Source of the DNA: Lewinellaceae bacterium
GTDB taxonomy: Bacteria; Bacteroidota; Bacteroidia; Chitinophagales; Saprospiraceae
Length of the DNA stretch: 42,730 nt
Direction: 5' to 3'
Assembly: GCA_020636445.1 (NCBI GenBank)
Contig: JACJXV010000031.1
Location: 1 to 42,730, forward strand
Each line of letters opens with the position of its first letter. The first letter of the stretch is position 1. Under the pieces are notes generated by a model. It was not told the DNA's origin. It searched no databases and worked only from the letters and a program-made list of their open reading frames with translations. A program made the translations under genes and the position numbers. This document shows positions 8,320-16,394 of the stretch, piece after piece.

Positions 8320-9429
8320 ATGTATATGATCAATCCACAAAATATCCAAACCGAAATTGACGCTGCCTACCTTTACGATAAACTTGCAGCAGCTGAAAAG
8401 GATGAGGTTGTCGCGCAGGTCTTGCGGGAAATGCACCAAATTGAATTGGGCCATGCCAACGCTTTTTGGGCAAAGTTGGGAAAAACCGCCGCTGATCCGC
8501 TACCTGCTCCCTCGCGGCGGGCACGTATCCTGAATAGCATTGGCCGCATATTTGGCTATAATTATGTCATGGGCGTTTTGCTGGATACCGAAAAAAGCCT
8601 GGCGCGGGCTACTGTATCCGCAAAACAACAGCGGCAACTTCCCGTTAGTGGCGATGAGGGTAACCATGTTCAAATCCTCAAAGCCCTTGCAACCCGCGGA
8701 GATGCTGTAACCGGAAGTCAGCTTGCCCGGTTTGAATCCCGACACCGAACAGTAGGGGGTAATGCCTTACGGGCTGCTGTACTCGGAGGAAACGATGGCC
8801 TGGTTTCTAATTTCAGCCTGGTGATGGGTGTTGCCGGAGCAACCGCAGGAGGAAACGAGGTGCTACTGGCGGGTACTGCCGGCTTACTGGCGGGTGCCCT
8901 TTCCATGGCGCTGGGCGAGTGGATCTCCGTAAAAAGCTCGCAGGAGCTAAACGAAAACCAGATGCAATTGGAGCTGGAAGAGCTTGAAACCAACCCCGAG
9001 GGGGAAATGCGTGAATTAGCCCTTATTTATGTGGCCAAAGGTATCCCCCCCGACCAGGCACAGACCATGGCCCAAGAATTGATGCAAAACAAAACCCAGG
9101 CACACCAGGTCCTGGTTCGGGAAGAACTGGGCCTCAACCCCGATGAACTAGAGGGCTCTGCACTGGAGGCCGCCGGATACTCTTTTCTGTTGTTTGCCAT
9201 CGGTGCGGTTATCCCCCTGCTGCCCTTCTTCTGGTTATCGGGTATGACCGCAATCCTTGTAAGCACTTTTGTCAGTGCCCTGGGCCTTTTTGGCATTGGT
9301 GCCGCTATTACCCTTTTTACCGGAAAGAGTGTATGGTTTTCCGGTTTTCGCCAGGTCCTGTTTGGCTTAGCTGCTGCAGCGATTACGTTCGGCATTGGTC
9401 ACCTGATCGGTGTATCCTTGGCAGGATAA
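8320..9429 (+). CDS. Ferritin-like/rubrerythrin domain fused to a VIT1/CCC1 family transporter
   Basis: 369 residues; a second ATG at 8326 is equally possible. Residues about 5-150 form a ferritin-like four-helix domain with carboxylate and His iron ligands (EIDAAYLYDKL, EMHQIELGHANAF). From about residue 148 it becomes a VIT1-family membrane domain (LRAAVLGGNDGLVSNFSLVMGV, then LGEWISVKSS), with further transmembrane helices at the C-terminus (VIPLLPFFW, FGIGHLIGV). This architecture resembles MbfA-type iron exporters, which move Fe(II) or Mn(II) out of the cytoplasm and protect against peroxide and iron stress. It stands alone between the VWA gene and a convergent hairpin. Confidence 0.9.
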   Translation: MYMINPQNIQTEIDAAYLYDKLAAAEKDEVVAQVLREMHQIELGHANAFWAKLGKTAADPLPAPSRRARILNSIGRIFGYNYVMGVLLDTEKSLARATVSAKQQRQLPVSGDEGNHVQILKALATRGDAVTGSQLARFESRHRTVGGNALRAAVLGGNDGLVSNFSLVMGVAGATAGGNEVLLAGTAGLLAGALSMALGEWISVKSSQELNENQMQLELEELETNPEGEMRELALIYVAKGIPPDQAQTMAQELMQNKTQAHQVLVREELGLNPDELEGSALEAAGYSFLLFAIGAVIPLLPFFWLSGMTAILVSTFVSALGLFGIGAAITLFTGKSVWFSGFRQVLFGLAAAAITFGIGHLIGVSLAG

Positions 9430-9469
9430 ACAGCAACGATGAGTCATCCTGGATCTTGGTCTTATCGAG

Positions 9470-9504
9470 GGGCTTAAAGATGCTATAGTAGCATCTCTAA
9501 GCCC
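9470..9504. terminator. Hairpin between convergent genes
   Basis: Arms of 16 bases (9470-9485 and 9489-9504) pair with a single A-C mismatch around a 3-base loop. It lies between the ends of the VIT gene (plus) and the acylase gene (minus). There is no clean T-run, so bidirectional termination is inferred from position and stem strength. Confidence 0.65.
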
Positions 9505-9531
9505 TTCGTGAGCGAATGCGCTAAGCCTGGA

Positions 9532-11712
9532 TTATTGTCCCGGATGATAGGTTCGGGAGGCATTTTTACGAACATCCTCGGGATAAAAGTTCACGGTTTT
9601 GAATTCCCCATTACAAAACATCTCAGATTGATCGTTAAAGTGCGGGGAATTGGGATCGCCACTTTGCCCTCCCACAACAATCGAGCGTGCCTGAACCCGG
9701 GGACCGAATTCCACCACCGCCACAAAACTGTTGCCCGAAGTACCGTAACGCTTTTTCGTACCCGGATAAGTACGCGCCCCAAATGACGCGAGTGACCCCC
9801 AGGTGGCCGAGGCAAATCCTACGGGAATACTGGGCTGGTCGTCATCAAAGGTCGCCTGGATAGCACTGGTAATCCGCTGGCAGCGATTGACCGCCCCCCA
9901 GGGTGTTTGCCACTTACCAAAATCAACTTTCAGCGTTTGCAAGGCATTGCGCAAGGCTTGGGCTTTTTCCTCGGGGGTAGTGTTTGCCAACATGAAATCG
10001 ATAAAGGTTATGTTCGTGAGCCTTCCTCCCCGGGGTGCACGCGACCGCGCTACTTGTGTTAAGTTTTCCGCCCAATAAGTAGCAACAGTAGTAGCTACCG
10101 AGGCAGTATCAAACCGAAAATCCCAGTTGCGCAGCAGGTTTAGTGCATCCCGTACGTCCGCATCCTGAGTACTGGTCATATTCGCAGGAAGCCCGCTTAA
10201 CAGTCCGGGTAATAAAGCTTCAAAACCCGGCAATTCAGGGTCAAAAGCCGCCGTAATCAGGTTGTCGAGCGTCCAGTTGCTACCCCGGCTCAGTACTCTT
10301 ACTGCGTGTATTCCCCGAAAATTTTCCGCATCAGGAGCCATATACGCAGGATATTGATCGGCTGTTGGACTGGCAGAGCCCGACACGGTAAATGGCGTTG
10401 CATTGCAGTTTTGAATCCATCCAGTGGCCGGATTTAGCAATTGTATTGTTTCCTTGACCCCGTGTAAACCTTGCCATTCGGTACGAGGGTCACTCCCATC
10501 TACCGGCTGGCTCCAGTCAAATCCCGAATTCCGCCGGGGCATGAAATTACCATGCCAATATGCAATATTCCCCTGGCGGTCGGCAAATACGGTGTTGTTG
10601 GAAGAATTCGTGCGCAGTTTCATTACCTTTTGAAATCCCTTATACCCTTTAGCTTTTGTGCGTAGGTAGGATTGCGCTAAAGCATTGAGTGGCTCATTCA
10701 TCATACGGATAGACAGCCATTGATCACCTTGCCGCCCTACAATGGGCCCATGATGCGTGAAATATCCTGTGAAAGTCCTTTTCTGCATCACGCCCTCCTT
10801 AAGGTAGCTAAGGGTAATCTCCTTGGTAGTCACCGGACGAAGTCCTTCTCCGTATCGGTAATACCATCGACCGTTTTGCTCTACCATCGTTTCCAGGTAC
10901 TCATCCAGTACATCAGCTCCACTGGATGTGTGCATCCATCCACAGTTCTGATTAAAGCCCTGATAGATAAAAAACTGCCCCCAGGTAACAGCGCCATACG
11001 CATTTAGCCCTTTCTCGCTATTCATATGGACCTCAGAACGAAAGTAAAAAGAAGTATGCGGGTTGATCAATAACAGGGCATTACCATCCGCGGTCTTTCC
11101 CGGTGCAATGGCAAAACCATTGGATCCTACCGGCTCTTCCTCACCGGGGATCTTAGGTTCTTCCCGGTAGGCTGTTCCCGGGTTGTCCTCATAAAAAGCC
11201 TTAAGCCGATTAACGGAAACAGCACTTATATTCCCACCAATACTTCCTTCGCTAAAGCAAAGCGGCATCCAGGGCTCGAACCGTTTTAGTAACCGCGGTT
11301 TTACCTCCGGGTGTGTATAGAGGTAATAGTTAACGCCATCGGCGAAGCCATCCAGCAAGGCCTTCATCCAACCCGGGGAGCGCTGATAAATAGCCACCGC
11401 CTGAGTACTGTCCAGAAACAACCGGGCCCGTAAATCGTCAAATAAGTAGGCCTCCCCGTCCACTTCGGCCTTACGGCCAATAGCGATCAGGTAATTGTCC
11501 TCTACCCGGGGAAAATCATCCTCACACTGGGTAAAGAGCACCCCAAATACTGCATCGGCATCCGTTTTGCCGTAGATATGAGGTACATCCCAACTATCGC
11601 GGGTAATCGTGATTTGCTGGGCTCTTTGTTGCCAGCGGGCGATTTCTTCGGCAGAAAAAGACTGCCCCATCAACATGACAGGGAAGAAAAGGAGCAGGGT
11701 AATGTATTTCAT
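9532..11712 (-). CDS. Penicillin acylase family (Ntn hydrolase) protein, secreted
   Basis: 726 residues with an N-terminal signal peptide (MKYITLLLFFPVMLMGQS). The family is made as a precursor that cuts itself to expose an N-terminal serine nucleophile. Here that is Ser198 in GSNGFAIAPG, giving a small alpha chain (about residues 20-197) and a large beta chain starting at Ser198. The beta chain has the expected NTVFADRQGNIAYWHGN region. Members cleave amide bonds of penicillins, acyl-homoserine lactones or cyclic lipopeptides; the substrate cannot be read from the sequence. It is a monocistronic gene in the periplasm or outside the cell, convergent with the VIT gene. Confidence 0.93.
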   Translation of the reverse strand: MKYITLLLFFPVMLMGQSFSAEEIARWQQRAQQITITRDSWDVPHIYGKTDADAVFGVLFTQCEDDFPRVEDNYLIAIGRKAEVDGEAYLFDDLRARLFLDSTQAVAIYQRSPGWMKALLDGFADGVNYYLYTHPEVKPRLLKRFEPWMPLCFSEGSIGGNISAVSVNRLKAFYEDNPGTAYREEPKIPGEEEPVGSNGFAIAPGKTADGNALLLINPHTSFYFRSEVHMNSEKGLNAYGAVTWGQFFIYQGFNQNCGWMHTSSGADVLDEYLETMVEQNGRWYYRYGEGLRPVTTKEITLSYLKEGVMQKRTFTGYFTHHGPIVGRQGDQWLSIRMMNEPLNALAQSYLRTKAKGYKGFQKVMKLRTNSSNNTVFADRQGNIAYWHGNFMPRRNSGFDWSQPVDGSDPRTEWQGLHGVKETIQLLNPATGWIQNCNATPFTVSGSASPTADQYPAYMAPDAENFRGIHAVRVLSRGSNWTLDNLITAAFDPELPGFEALLPGLLSGLPANMTSTQDADVRDALNLLRNWDFRFDTASVATTVATYWAENLTQVARSRAPRGGRLTNITFIDFMLANTTPEEKAQALRNALQTLKVDFGKWQTPWGAVNRCQRITSAIQATFDDDQPSIPVGFASATWGSLASFGARTYPGTKKRYGTSGNSFVAVVEFGPRVQARSIVVGGQSGDPNSPHFNDQSEMFCNGEFKTVNFYPEDVRKNASRTYHPGQ

Positions 11713-11814
11713 GGTTGTAGATCATTAAGTTGCTAAAATCCCCAAATTTGGCGCGTGTTCAAAGCTTCCTGGTATAACGGGAACCCGCAAATTTTGAACA
11801 AGCGCTTGACTAAA

Positions 11815-11862
11815 AGAAAAATGGCTGGACAGGGATTTTTCAACATATCCCCAGCCAGCCAC
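11815..11862 (-). terminator. Terminator of the cysteine-rich lipoprotein gene
   Basis: Read on the minus strand, TGGCTGGCTGGGGAT pairs with ATCCCTGTCCAGCCA and is followed by TTTTTCTTTT. It lies downstream of the lipoprotein gene stop at 11910. Confidence 0.75.
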
Positions 11863-11909
11863 TTTGTTATCATAAAATACTACTATCCAACGGATCGATA
11901 ATACTTACA

Positions 11910-12416
11910 TTAGTTGTGATAGGCCTGGTTGTGGGCCAATGCAGCGCCGCAAGTGGGGCATGCGATAGGTGAACCCGAACCGCCCGCACATCCGCTTGGG
12001 CAGGTATAATGCCAAACCCCTGCCGCATTTTGCGGCGGATCAGCTGGTTGTGGCGCTGCCTGTGCGGGTTGTGTCGTTCCGCCTGGATTGACAAATACGG
12101 GGCTTACCCCTCCTGGCGGGGTAGTCGCGCCAGCATTCGGATTTTGACTGTGATAGGCATCATTATGCATAAGTTGTGCGCCGCAGGTAGTGCAATTCCC
12201 TAATTGGTCCCCTCCATTGTTGCATCCTTTCGAGCAAATGTAATGGAATGACGCATTCACAGCAGTAGCTGCCGGAGCCGTGGCCCCCGGTGCCGATGTT
12301 GTTGGCGATAAAGGTTGTGCACTAGTATCCGCTGCAGAATTGGGCTTATCGCTATTACAAGAGGCCAGCAGCAGCACTGCTACCAGCAGCGTACCCAATG
12401 ATGTTAAATGTCGCAT
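11910..12416 (-). CDS. Lipoprotein with two cysteine-rich zinc-ribbon-like repeats
   Basis: 168 residues from the ATG at 12416 (a TTG two codons upstream is unlikely). The signal sequence ends in LASC with the lipidated Cys20. A Ser/Ala/Pro/Thr-rich linker leads to two copies of a roughly 33-residue module, HYxCxxGCxxG...CxTCGAxLxHNxAYH, near residues 55-90 and 135-168, joined by a Gly/Pro/Ala/Gln-rich spacer. Each module has four Cys and two His, suggesting zinc or another metal, or a redox function. Similar repeats occur in Bacteroidota lipoproteins without known function. It is probably anchored in the envelope facing the periplasm or outside. Confidence 0.8.
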   Translation of the reverse strand: MRHLTSLGTLLVAVLLLASCNSDKPNSAADTSAQPLSPTTSAPGATAPAATAVNASFHYICSKGCNNGGDQLGNCTTCGAQLMHNDAYHSQNPNAGATTPPGGVSPVFVNPGGTTQPAQAAPQPADPPQNAAGVWHYTCPSGCAGGSGSPIACPTCGAALAHNQAYHN

Positions 12417-12640
12417 GGTCAATGAACTGTTTTGTTAGTTAGGCAATAATTTCGGCTGCCCAGCATGGAAACAACCTTTGGTCGCCGAAAAAATAAACTT
12501 AAAACTACAAAAAAATATTGGCCTGCTATACTATCCCCAAAACGCAGAAATTTGACTTCGTTAAATCTTTGCCTCACTAGGATAAATAAAGGATTGGATA
12601 AAAAGGCAGTAGGTTGATCCTTTACCTGCCTACAATTGGC

Positions 12641-12648
12641 TACCTTTG
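12641..12648 (+). promoter_or_regulatory. -7 box TACCTTTG of the rlmD promoter
   Basis: Exact match to the Bacteroidota TAnnTTTG consensus, 26 bases before the chosen rlmD start. A candidate upstream TTG at 12614 gives a rather long spacer of 24. It places the transcript start near 12655, which rules out the in-frame start at 12614. Confidence 0.6.
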
Positions 12649-12659
12649 GCCGCGAAATC

Positions 12660-12666
12660 AGGAGGA
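12660..12666 (+). promoter_or_regulatory. Strong Shine-Dalgarno deciding the rlmD start
   Basis: AGGAGGA lies 7 bases before the ATG at 12674. Such a site is unusual in this window and fixes the start. Confidence 0.85.
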
Positions 12667-12673
12667 ACTCAAC

Positions 12674-14119
12674 ATGGGGAAGAAGAAAAAGACGGTTATT
12701 TTAACCAATGTTTTATTTCACGGCATTGCCGACCGCGGACAATGTGTAGGTAAAACCGCTGAAGGGCAGGTTGTTTTTGCTATCGGACCCGTTCCTGGTG
12801 ATCGGGCGGATGTGGTAGTGACCAAAAAAAGACGTGATTTTTTTCTTGCCCGCGTGCAACGTTACCTGGAATACAGCCCCCTGCGTACCGAACCTGTTTG
12901 TACCCATTTCGGACAGTGCGGAGGGTGCAAATGGCAACACCTTGATTACGCCGAGCAAATCCGGCAAAAAGAACAGGTAGTACACCATGCTTTTTCACGC
13001 ATTGGCCGAGTGCCCATCGGCGAATGGTTACCTATTTTAGGCGGCGAGCGAACCACCTACTACCGCAATAAGATGGAGTATGCCTTTAGCAATCGCCGTT
13101 GGCTGACCCAGGAAGAGCTCGTTGGTGGCGTTGATCGCAATGCCGATGTACTGGGGTTTCACCCCCCCGGGAATTTTGACAAGGTTATTGATATTACGCA
13201 TTGTTGGTTGCAGGAAGAACCCGCCAATAAAATTCGCAATACCATCAGAGATATTGCTTTTGAGCAAGGCCTGTCGTTTTATGACGTTCACCAGCATCAG
13301 GGCTTTTTACGGACACTTATGCTACGGGTAACGACACAGGAACAAGCAATGGTCGTTGTAGCTTTTGGTGAGGCCGACGCCACCAAGCAAGATCTATTCC
13401 TCAAGACTGTCTCCGAGCGCCTCCCCGAAATCACGACCCTCATTTACTGCGTCAATACCAAACGCAACGACGCCATGTACGATCTGGAGATGCATACGTT
13501 TGCCGGCCCAGGCTATGTAGAAGAAATGCTGGGGCATGTTCGGTACCGGATTGGACCCCAATCTTTTTTCCAAACGAATACCCGCCAGGCCCGGGCACTG
13601 TATGATACCGTAGTTGATTTTGCACAATTGACGGGCAACGAGAACGTTTACGATTTGTATACAGGTTTGGGTAGTATCGCCCTTTATGTTGCTCAGGCTG
13701 CCCGCCAGGTGGTAGGTATTGAGGAAATTACAGCAGCCATTGATGATGCCCGAACCAATGCGGACCTCAATGGCGTTGATAATGTTACCTTCTATGCAGG
13801 AGATGTAAAGGACATTTTGACCCCCGAGTTTGCCGATCGCCATGGCCGACCCGATGTACTGATAACGGATCCCCCGCGGGCCGGCATGCATGAAGCCGTA
13901 GTGCAGATGTTACTCCAACTGGAAGCGCCAAAAATTGTTTATGTAAGTTGTGATCCAGCCACACAGGCACGCGACATCAACCGATTAGCTGAAAAATACG
14001 ACGTAATCAAAGCCCGTCCGGTGGATATGTTCCCCCATACCCACCATATTGAAAATGTGGCTTTACTGGCATTGCGTCCAGCACAAACCCACGAAGATGA
14101 ACCCGGAAGAGAAATATAA
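12674..14119 (+). CDS. rlmD: 23S rRNA (uracil-5-)-methyltransferase RlmD
   Basis: 481 residues from the ATG fixed by AGGAGGA. An N-terminal TRAM/OB domain is followed by iron-sulfur ligands Cys76-x5-Cys82-x2-Cys85 (CTHFGQCGGC), then an S-adenosylmethionine-dependent methyltransferase domain with YDLYTGLGSIALYVA (motif I), ITDPPRAGMH (motif IV) and YVSCDPATQARD (catalytic Cys). RlmD/RumA enzymes methylate C5 of a 23S rRNA uridine (U1939 in E. coli). RlmCD-type enzymes modify two sites, so the exact target is family-level. The following small gene overlaps its end by 23 bases. Confidence 0.92.
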   Translation: MGKKKKTVILTNVLFHGIADRGQCVGKTAEGQVVFAIGPVPGDRADVVVTKKRRDFFLARVQRYLEYSPLRTEPVCTHFGQCGGCKWQHLDYAEQIRQKEQVVHHAFSRIGRVPIGEWLPILGGERTTYYRNKMEYAFSNRRWLTQEELVGGVDRNADVLGFHPPGNFDKVIDITHCWLQEEPANKIRNTIRDIAFEQGLSFYDVHQHQGFLRTLMLRVTTQEQAMVVVAFGEADATKQDLFLKTVSERLPEITTLIYCVNTKRNDAMYDLEMHTFAGPGYVEEMLGHVRYRIGPQSFFQTNTRQARALYDTVVDFAQLTGNENVYDLYTGLGSIALYVAQAARQVVGIEEITAAIDDARTNADLNGVDNVTFYAGDVKDILTPEFADRHGRPDVLITDPPRAGMHEAVVQMLLQLEAPKIVYVSCDPATQARDINRLAEKYDVIKARPVDMFPHTHHIENVALLALRPAQTHEDEPGREI

Positions 14120-14447
14120 GGAACTACAGCAACTGTTGGCCCCTTACCTTCGAATGATGGGCCAGGCAGCCGATACCATTATCAACGAAGGAGTTTCTAA
14201 ATACCCTATTTTAGTGGTCACCCAACTCGAAGTGGATTTGGGCATCCTGCTGGTAGAGAAAACTGCCGCCGAACTTAGCTGGATGGTAAGCGCCAGCACC
14301 CTGGAAGAAATGGTTGCCAGAAAAGTGATTCAGCAGGACCGGGTGGACAACTTTCGACAAGTATTCAGAGATCCACATGATTTCCTCTGCTTGTTTGTTC
14401 TCAGCGACCTGGGCGCCCAGTTTGTGTTTTTACCCCGTAAAGACTAA
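14097..14447 (+). CDS. Small protein of unknown function
   Basis: 116 residues starting MNPEEKYKELQQLL. An earlier in-frame start at 14049 would overlap rlmD by 70 bases. It is mixed alpha/beta, hydrophilic and without signal peptide or membrane segment, with no motif I recognise. It is squeezed between rlmD (23-base overlap) and the receiver gene (10-base gap), so co-transcription is likely. The well-formed start and tight spacing support a real gene. Confidence 0.7.
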   Translation: MNPEEKYKELQQLLAPYLRMMGQAADTIINEGVSKYPILVVTQLEVDLGILLVEKTAAELSWMVSASTLEEMVARKVIQQDRVDNFRQVFRDPHDFLCLFVLSDLGAQFVFLPRKD

Positions 14448-14457
14448 ATACCCGCAC

Positions 14458-14832
14458 ATGAAAATATTAATCTGTGAAAGCGAAGAGGTACTCTTATCTG
14501 CCATCGAATTTCGCCTCCGCAAGCAAGGCTATGATGTAGCTTTTTGTAAAAAGAAAGCCTCCGTTCAAGAAGCCCTGGAAAAGGAACAGCCCCAGTTGAT
14601 CCTTGTCGATTTGGACATGGGGAAGCAGGCCGGGTTGGAAATTGTCGACCTTGTCCGCAATGCGCTGGGCCCTAAAAGTGCAATCCTCTTACTCGCCGAC
14701 CCCGATGAAGAACAAAAAATCATGGACGGCTTTGCCAGAGGCATTACCGACTTTATATCCAAACCCTTTAAACCAGCAGAACTGGTGCTGCGGGTTCGCC
14801 GAATAATGGACACGATTACTCCCATCGCTTAA
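14458..14832 (+). CDS. Single-domain response regulator receiver protein
   Basis: 124 residues from the ATG at 14458; the longer frame would run into the upstream gene. It is one CheY-like domain with phosphoacceptor Asp51 in LILVDLDM, the conserved Lys in DFISKPF, and an acidic pocket reading ESEE instead of the usual Asp pair. There is no output domain, so it probably works by protein contact or in a phosphorelay. No histidine kinase gene is adjacent. Confidence 0.9.
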   Translation: MKILICESEEVLLSAIEFRLRKQGYDVAFCKKKASVQEALEKEQPQLILVDLDMGKQAGLEIVDLVRNALGPKSAILLLADPDEEQKIMDGFARGITDFISKPFKPAELVLRVRRIMDTITPIA

Positions 14833-14841
14833 TTCTCTGCT

Positions 14842-15705
14842 ATGAAAGGAATAATTCTGGCTGGCGGCCTGGGAACTCGCCTTTACCCGCTCACCTTAGC
14901 GGTTAGTAAACAACTGATGCCGGTTTATGATAAACCGATGATCTACTATCCTCTTTCGACCTTGCTTTCGGCCGGTATTCGGGATATTTTGCTCATTTCA
15001 ACCCCTCAGGACCTGCCTAATTTCAGCAAACTGCTTGGAGATGGTAGTGCGTTGGGATGTAATTTTTCCTACGCCCCACAATTCGAACCCAATGGATTAG
15101 CCCAAGCCTTTGTTCTCGGAGAATCCTTTATTGGTAACGACGCAGCAGCACTTATCCTCGGCGATAATATATTCTATGGAAGCGGATTGCGCGAATTACT
15201 GCAAGACGCTACCAACCCAACAGGAGGTGTTGTCTTTGCTTATCGGGTAGCTGACCCTGAACGCTACGGTGTCGTGGAATTCGACGATCATTTTAATGCA
15301 CTGTCCATTGAAGAAAAGCCACAAAAGCCAAAATCCAACTACGCTGTTCCCGGCCTTTATTTTTATGATAACCAGGTGGTCGAAATCGCTAAAAATCTAA
15401 AGCCCAGCCCCCGTGGTGAGTATGAAATTACCGATGTCAATAAACATTACCTGGCAGCCGGACAGCTCAAAGTAGGCGTCCTTAACCGGGGTATTGCCTG
15501 GTTGGATACAGGAACCCATGAGTCACTTATGCAAGCCGGGCAATTTATCCAGGTAATTGAAGATCGGCAAGGACTCAAAATTGGCTGTATCGAAGAGGTG
15601 GCTTACGAAATGGGATTCATTGATGCAGCGCAGTTAGAGCGGTTGGCCCACCAATACCTGAAAAGTGGTTACGGGGAATATTTGCTCAATCTACTGCAGC
15701 CCTAA
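14842..15705 (+). CDS. rfbA: Glucose-1-phosphate thymidylyltransferase RfbA/RmlA
   Basis: 287 residues, full length. It makes dTDP-glucose from dTTP and glucose-1-phosphate, the first step of dTDP-L-rhamnose synthesis for surface polysaccharides. The nucleotide-binding signature GGLGTRLYPLT is at the N-terminus, followed by KQLMPVYDKPMIYYPLS, LGDNIFYG, EEKPQKPKSNYAVPGLYFYD and the C-terminal ISxxQ-like helical region. It starts 9 bases after the receiver gene. The other rml genes are not in the window. Its stop lies 5 bases from that of the convergent moaD. Confidence 0.95.
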   Translation: MKGIILAGGLGTRLYPLTLAVSKQLMPVYDKPMIYYPLSTLLSAGIRDILLISTPQDLPNFSKLLGDGSALGCNFSYAPQFEPNGLAQAFVLGESFIGNDAAALILGDNIFYGSGLRELLQDATNPTGGVVFAYRVADPERYGVVEFDDHFNALSIEEKPQKPKSNYAVPGLYFYDNQVVEIAKNLKPSPRGEYEITDVNKHYLAAGQLKVGVLNRGIAWLDTGTHESLMQAGQFIQVIEDRQGLKIGCIEEVAYEMGFIDAAQLERLAHQYLKSGYGEYLLNLLQP

Positions 15706-15710
15706 ACTGG

Positions 15711-15971
15711 TTATCCCCCACTTACCGGTGGTATTAATACCACTTCATCGGTGGCGATGATGGCCTGCTCGTCATCGGCATAGGCATTGTTCACCGCAAT
15801 CGCCAAGGAAGCGAGTTTCCGTAAGGCAGGGTAGTGCTCCTCCAGATAATGACGTAAATCCCCTACTGTACAAGGAGTTGCGAGAGGTAAAACAACTTCT
15901 TGCTGCCCCAAAATATCGCGGGTGATACCAAAAGCCAGCACTTTAAGGGTTGAAATAACCGGATTTTGCAT
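15711..15971 (-). CDS. moaD: MoaD/ThiS family sulfur carrier (molybdopterin synthase small subunit)
   Basis: 86 residues from the ATG at 15971 (a TTG 12 codons upstream is less likely). It has the beta-grasp fold pattern (VLAFGITRDILG, then ELRHYLEEHYP-like helix) and the essential C-terminal Gly-Gly (VVLIPPVSGG), the site that carries the thiocarboxylate sulfur. With MoaE it inserts the dithiolene into molybdopterin, the cofactor needed by the hydroxylase at the start of the window. No other moa gene is in view, so it is an orphan here. A ThiS-like role is possible but the length favours MoaD. Confidence 0.85.
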   Translation of the reverse strand: MQNPVISTLKVLAFGITRDILGQQEVVLPLATPCTVGDLRHYLEEHYPALRKLASLAIAVNNAYADDEQAIIATDEVVLIPPVSGG

Positions 15972-16031
15972 GATTTCAGGGAAAATTTCTCCAAAAATTC
16001 GTGCCAAAGTCGTGTGGAAAACCTATTCAAT

Positions 16032-16067
16032 TGTCACAGAAATGTCACAAAACAATCAAATGTGACG
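16032..16067. promoter_or_regulatory. Repeated TGTCACA motifs upstream of moaD
   Basis: TGTCACA occurs at 16032 and 16043 (11-base period) and the inverted form TGTGACG follows at 16061. They lie 60-95 bases upstream of the moaD start. A transcription-factor site is an inference; no -7 box was found for moaD. Confidence 0.35.
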
Positions 16068-16243
16068 AAATAGTTGACGTTCAATACAATCGTCCGTCTA
16101 GAGTAAAATAAGCTATTTGTTCGCCTTTTAGGGCCCCTGGGCACCAAAAAAGGAATCAGAAAGAATATTTGCCAAATAATTTTGGGCAATATCTCTTCGT
16201 TTAGGACAAATGTCATAAATGCTGCGGTTCGCAGAATCGTTGC

Positions 16244-16270
16244 TTGACGCCCAAAAAGCCTCTAGCTTTG
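16244..16270 (+). promoter_or_regulatory. Bacteroidota-type promoter of the lytic transglycosylase gene
   Basis: TTGAC at 16244 and TAGCTTTG at 16263-16270 (matches TAnnTTTG), 16 bases between TTG and the -7 box. The implied leader is about 120 bases. Confidence 0.6.
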
Positions 16271-16394
16271 CAGAAGCAAATGACTAAGAACCTTTTGTGA
16301 ATATAGTAGAACCTTTTGACAGACACCGTTATCTAAATCCCATTTCGACGCCAGCTTTTCTGCCGTCGTTATTTTTGAACTAAAGTATAATCCA

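Larger units (their letters stand above)
15972..16394. other. Intergenic region between divergent moaD and the lytic transglycosylase gene
   Basis: About 420 bases. It holds the TGTCACA cluster near moaD and a Bacteroidota-type promoter for the transglycosylase gene. A 60-codon minus-strand frame at 16034-16216 looks random. No RNA gene was recognised. Confidence 0.6.

Noticed and set aside
16034..16216. 60-codon minus-strand frame in the moaD-transglycosylase gap
   Set aside because: No ribosome binding site or motif; it overlaps the likely regulatory motifs.
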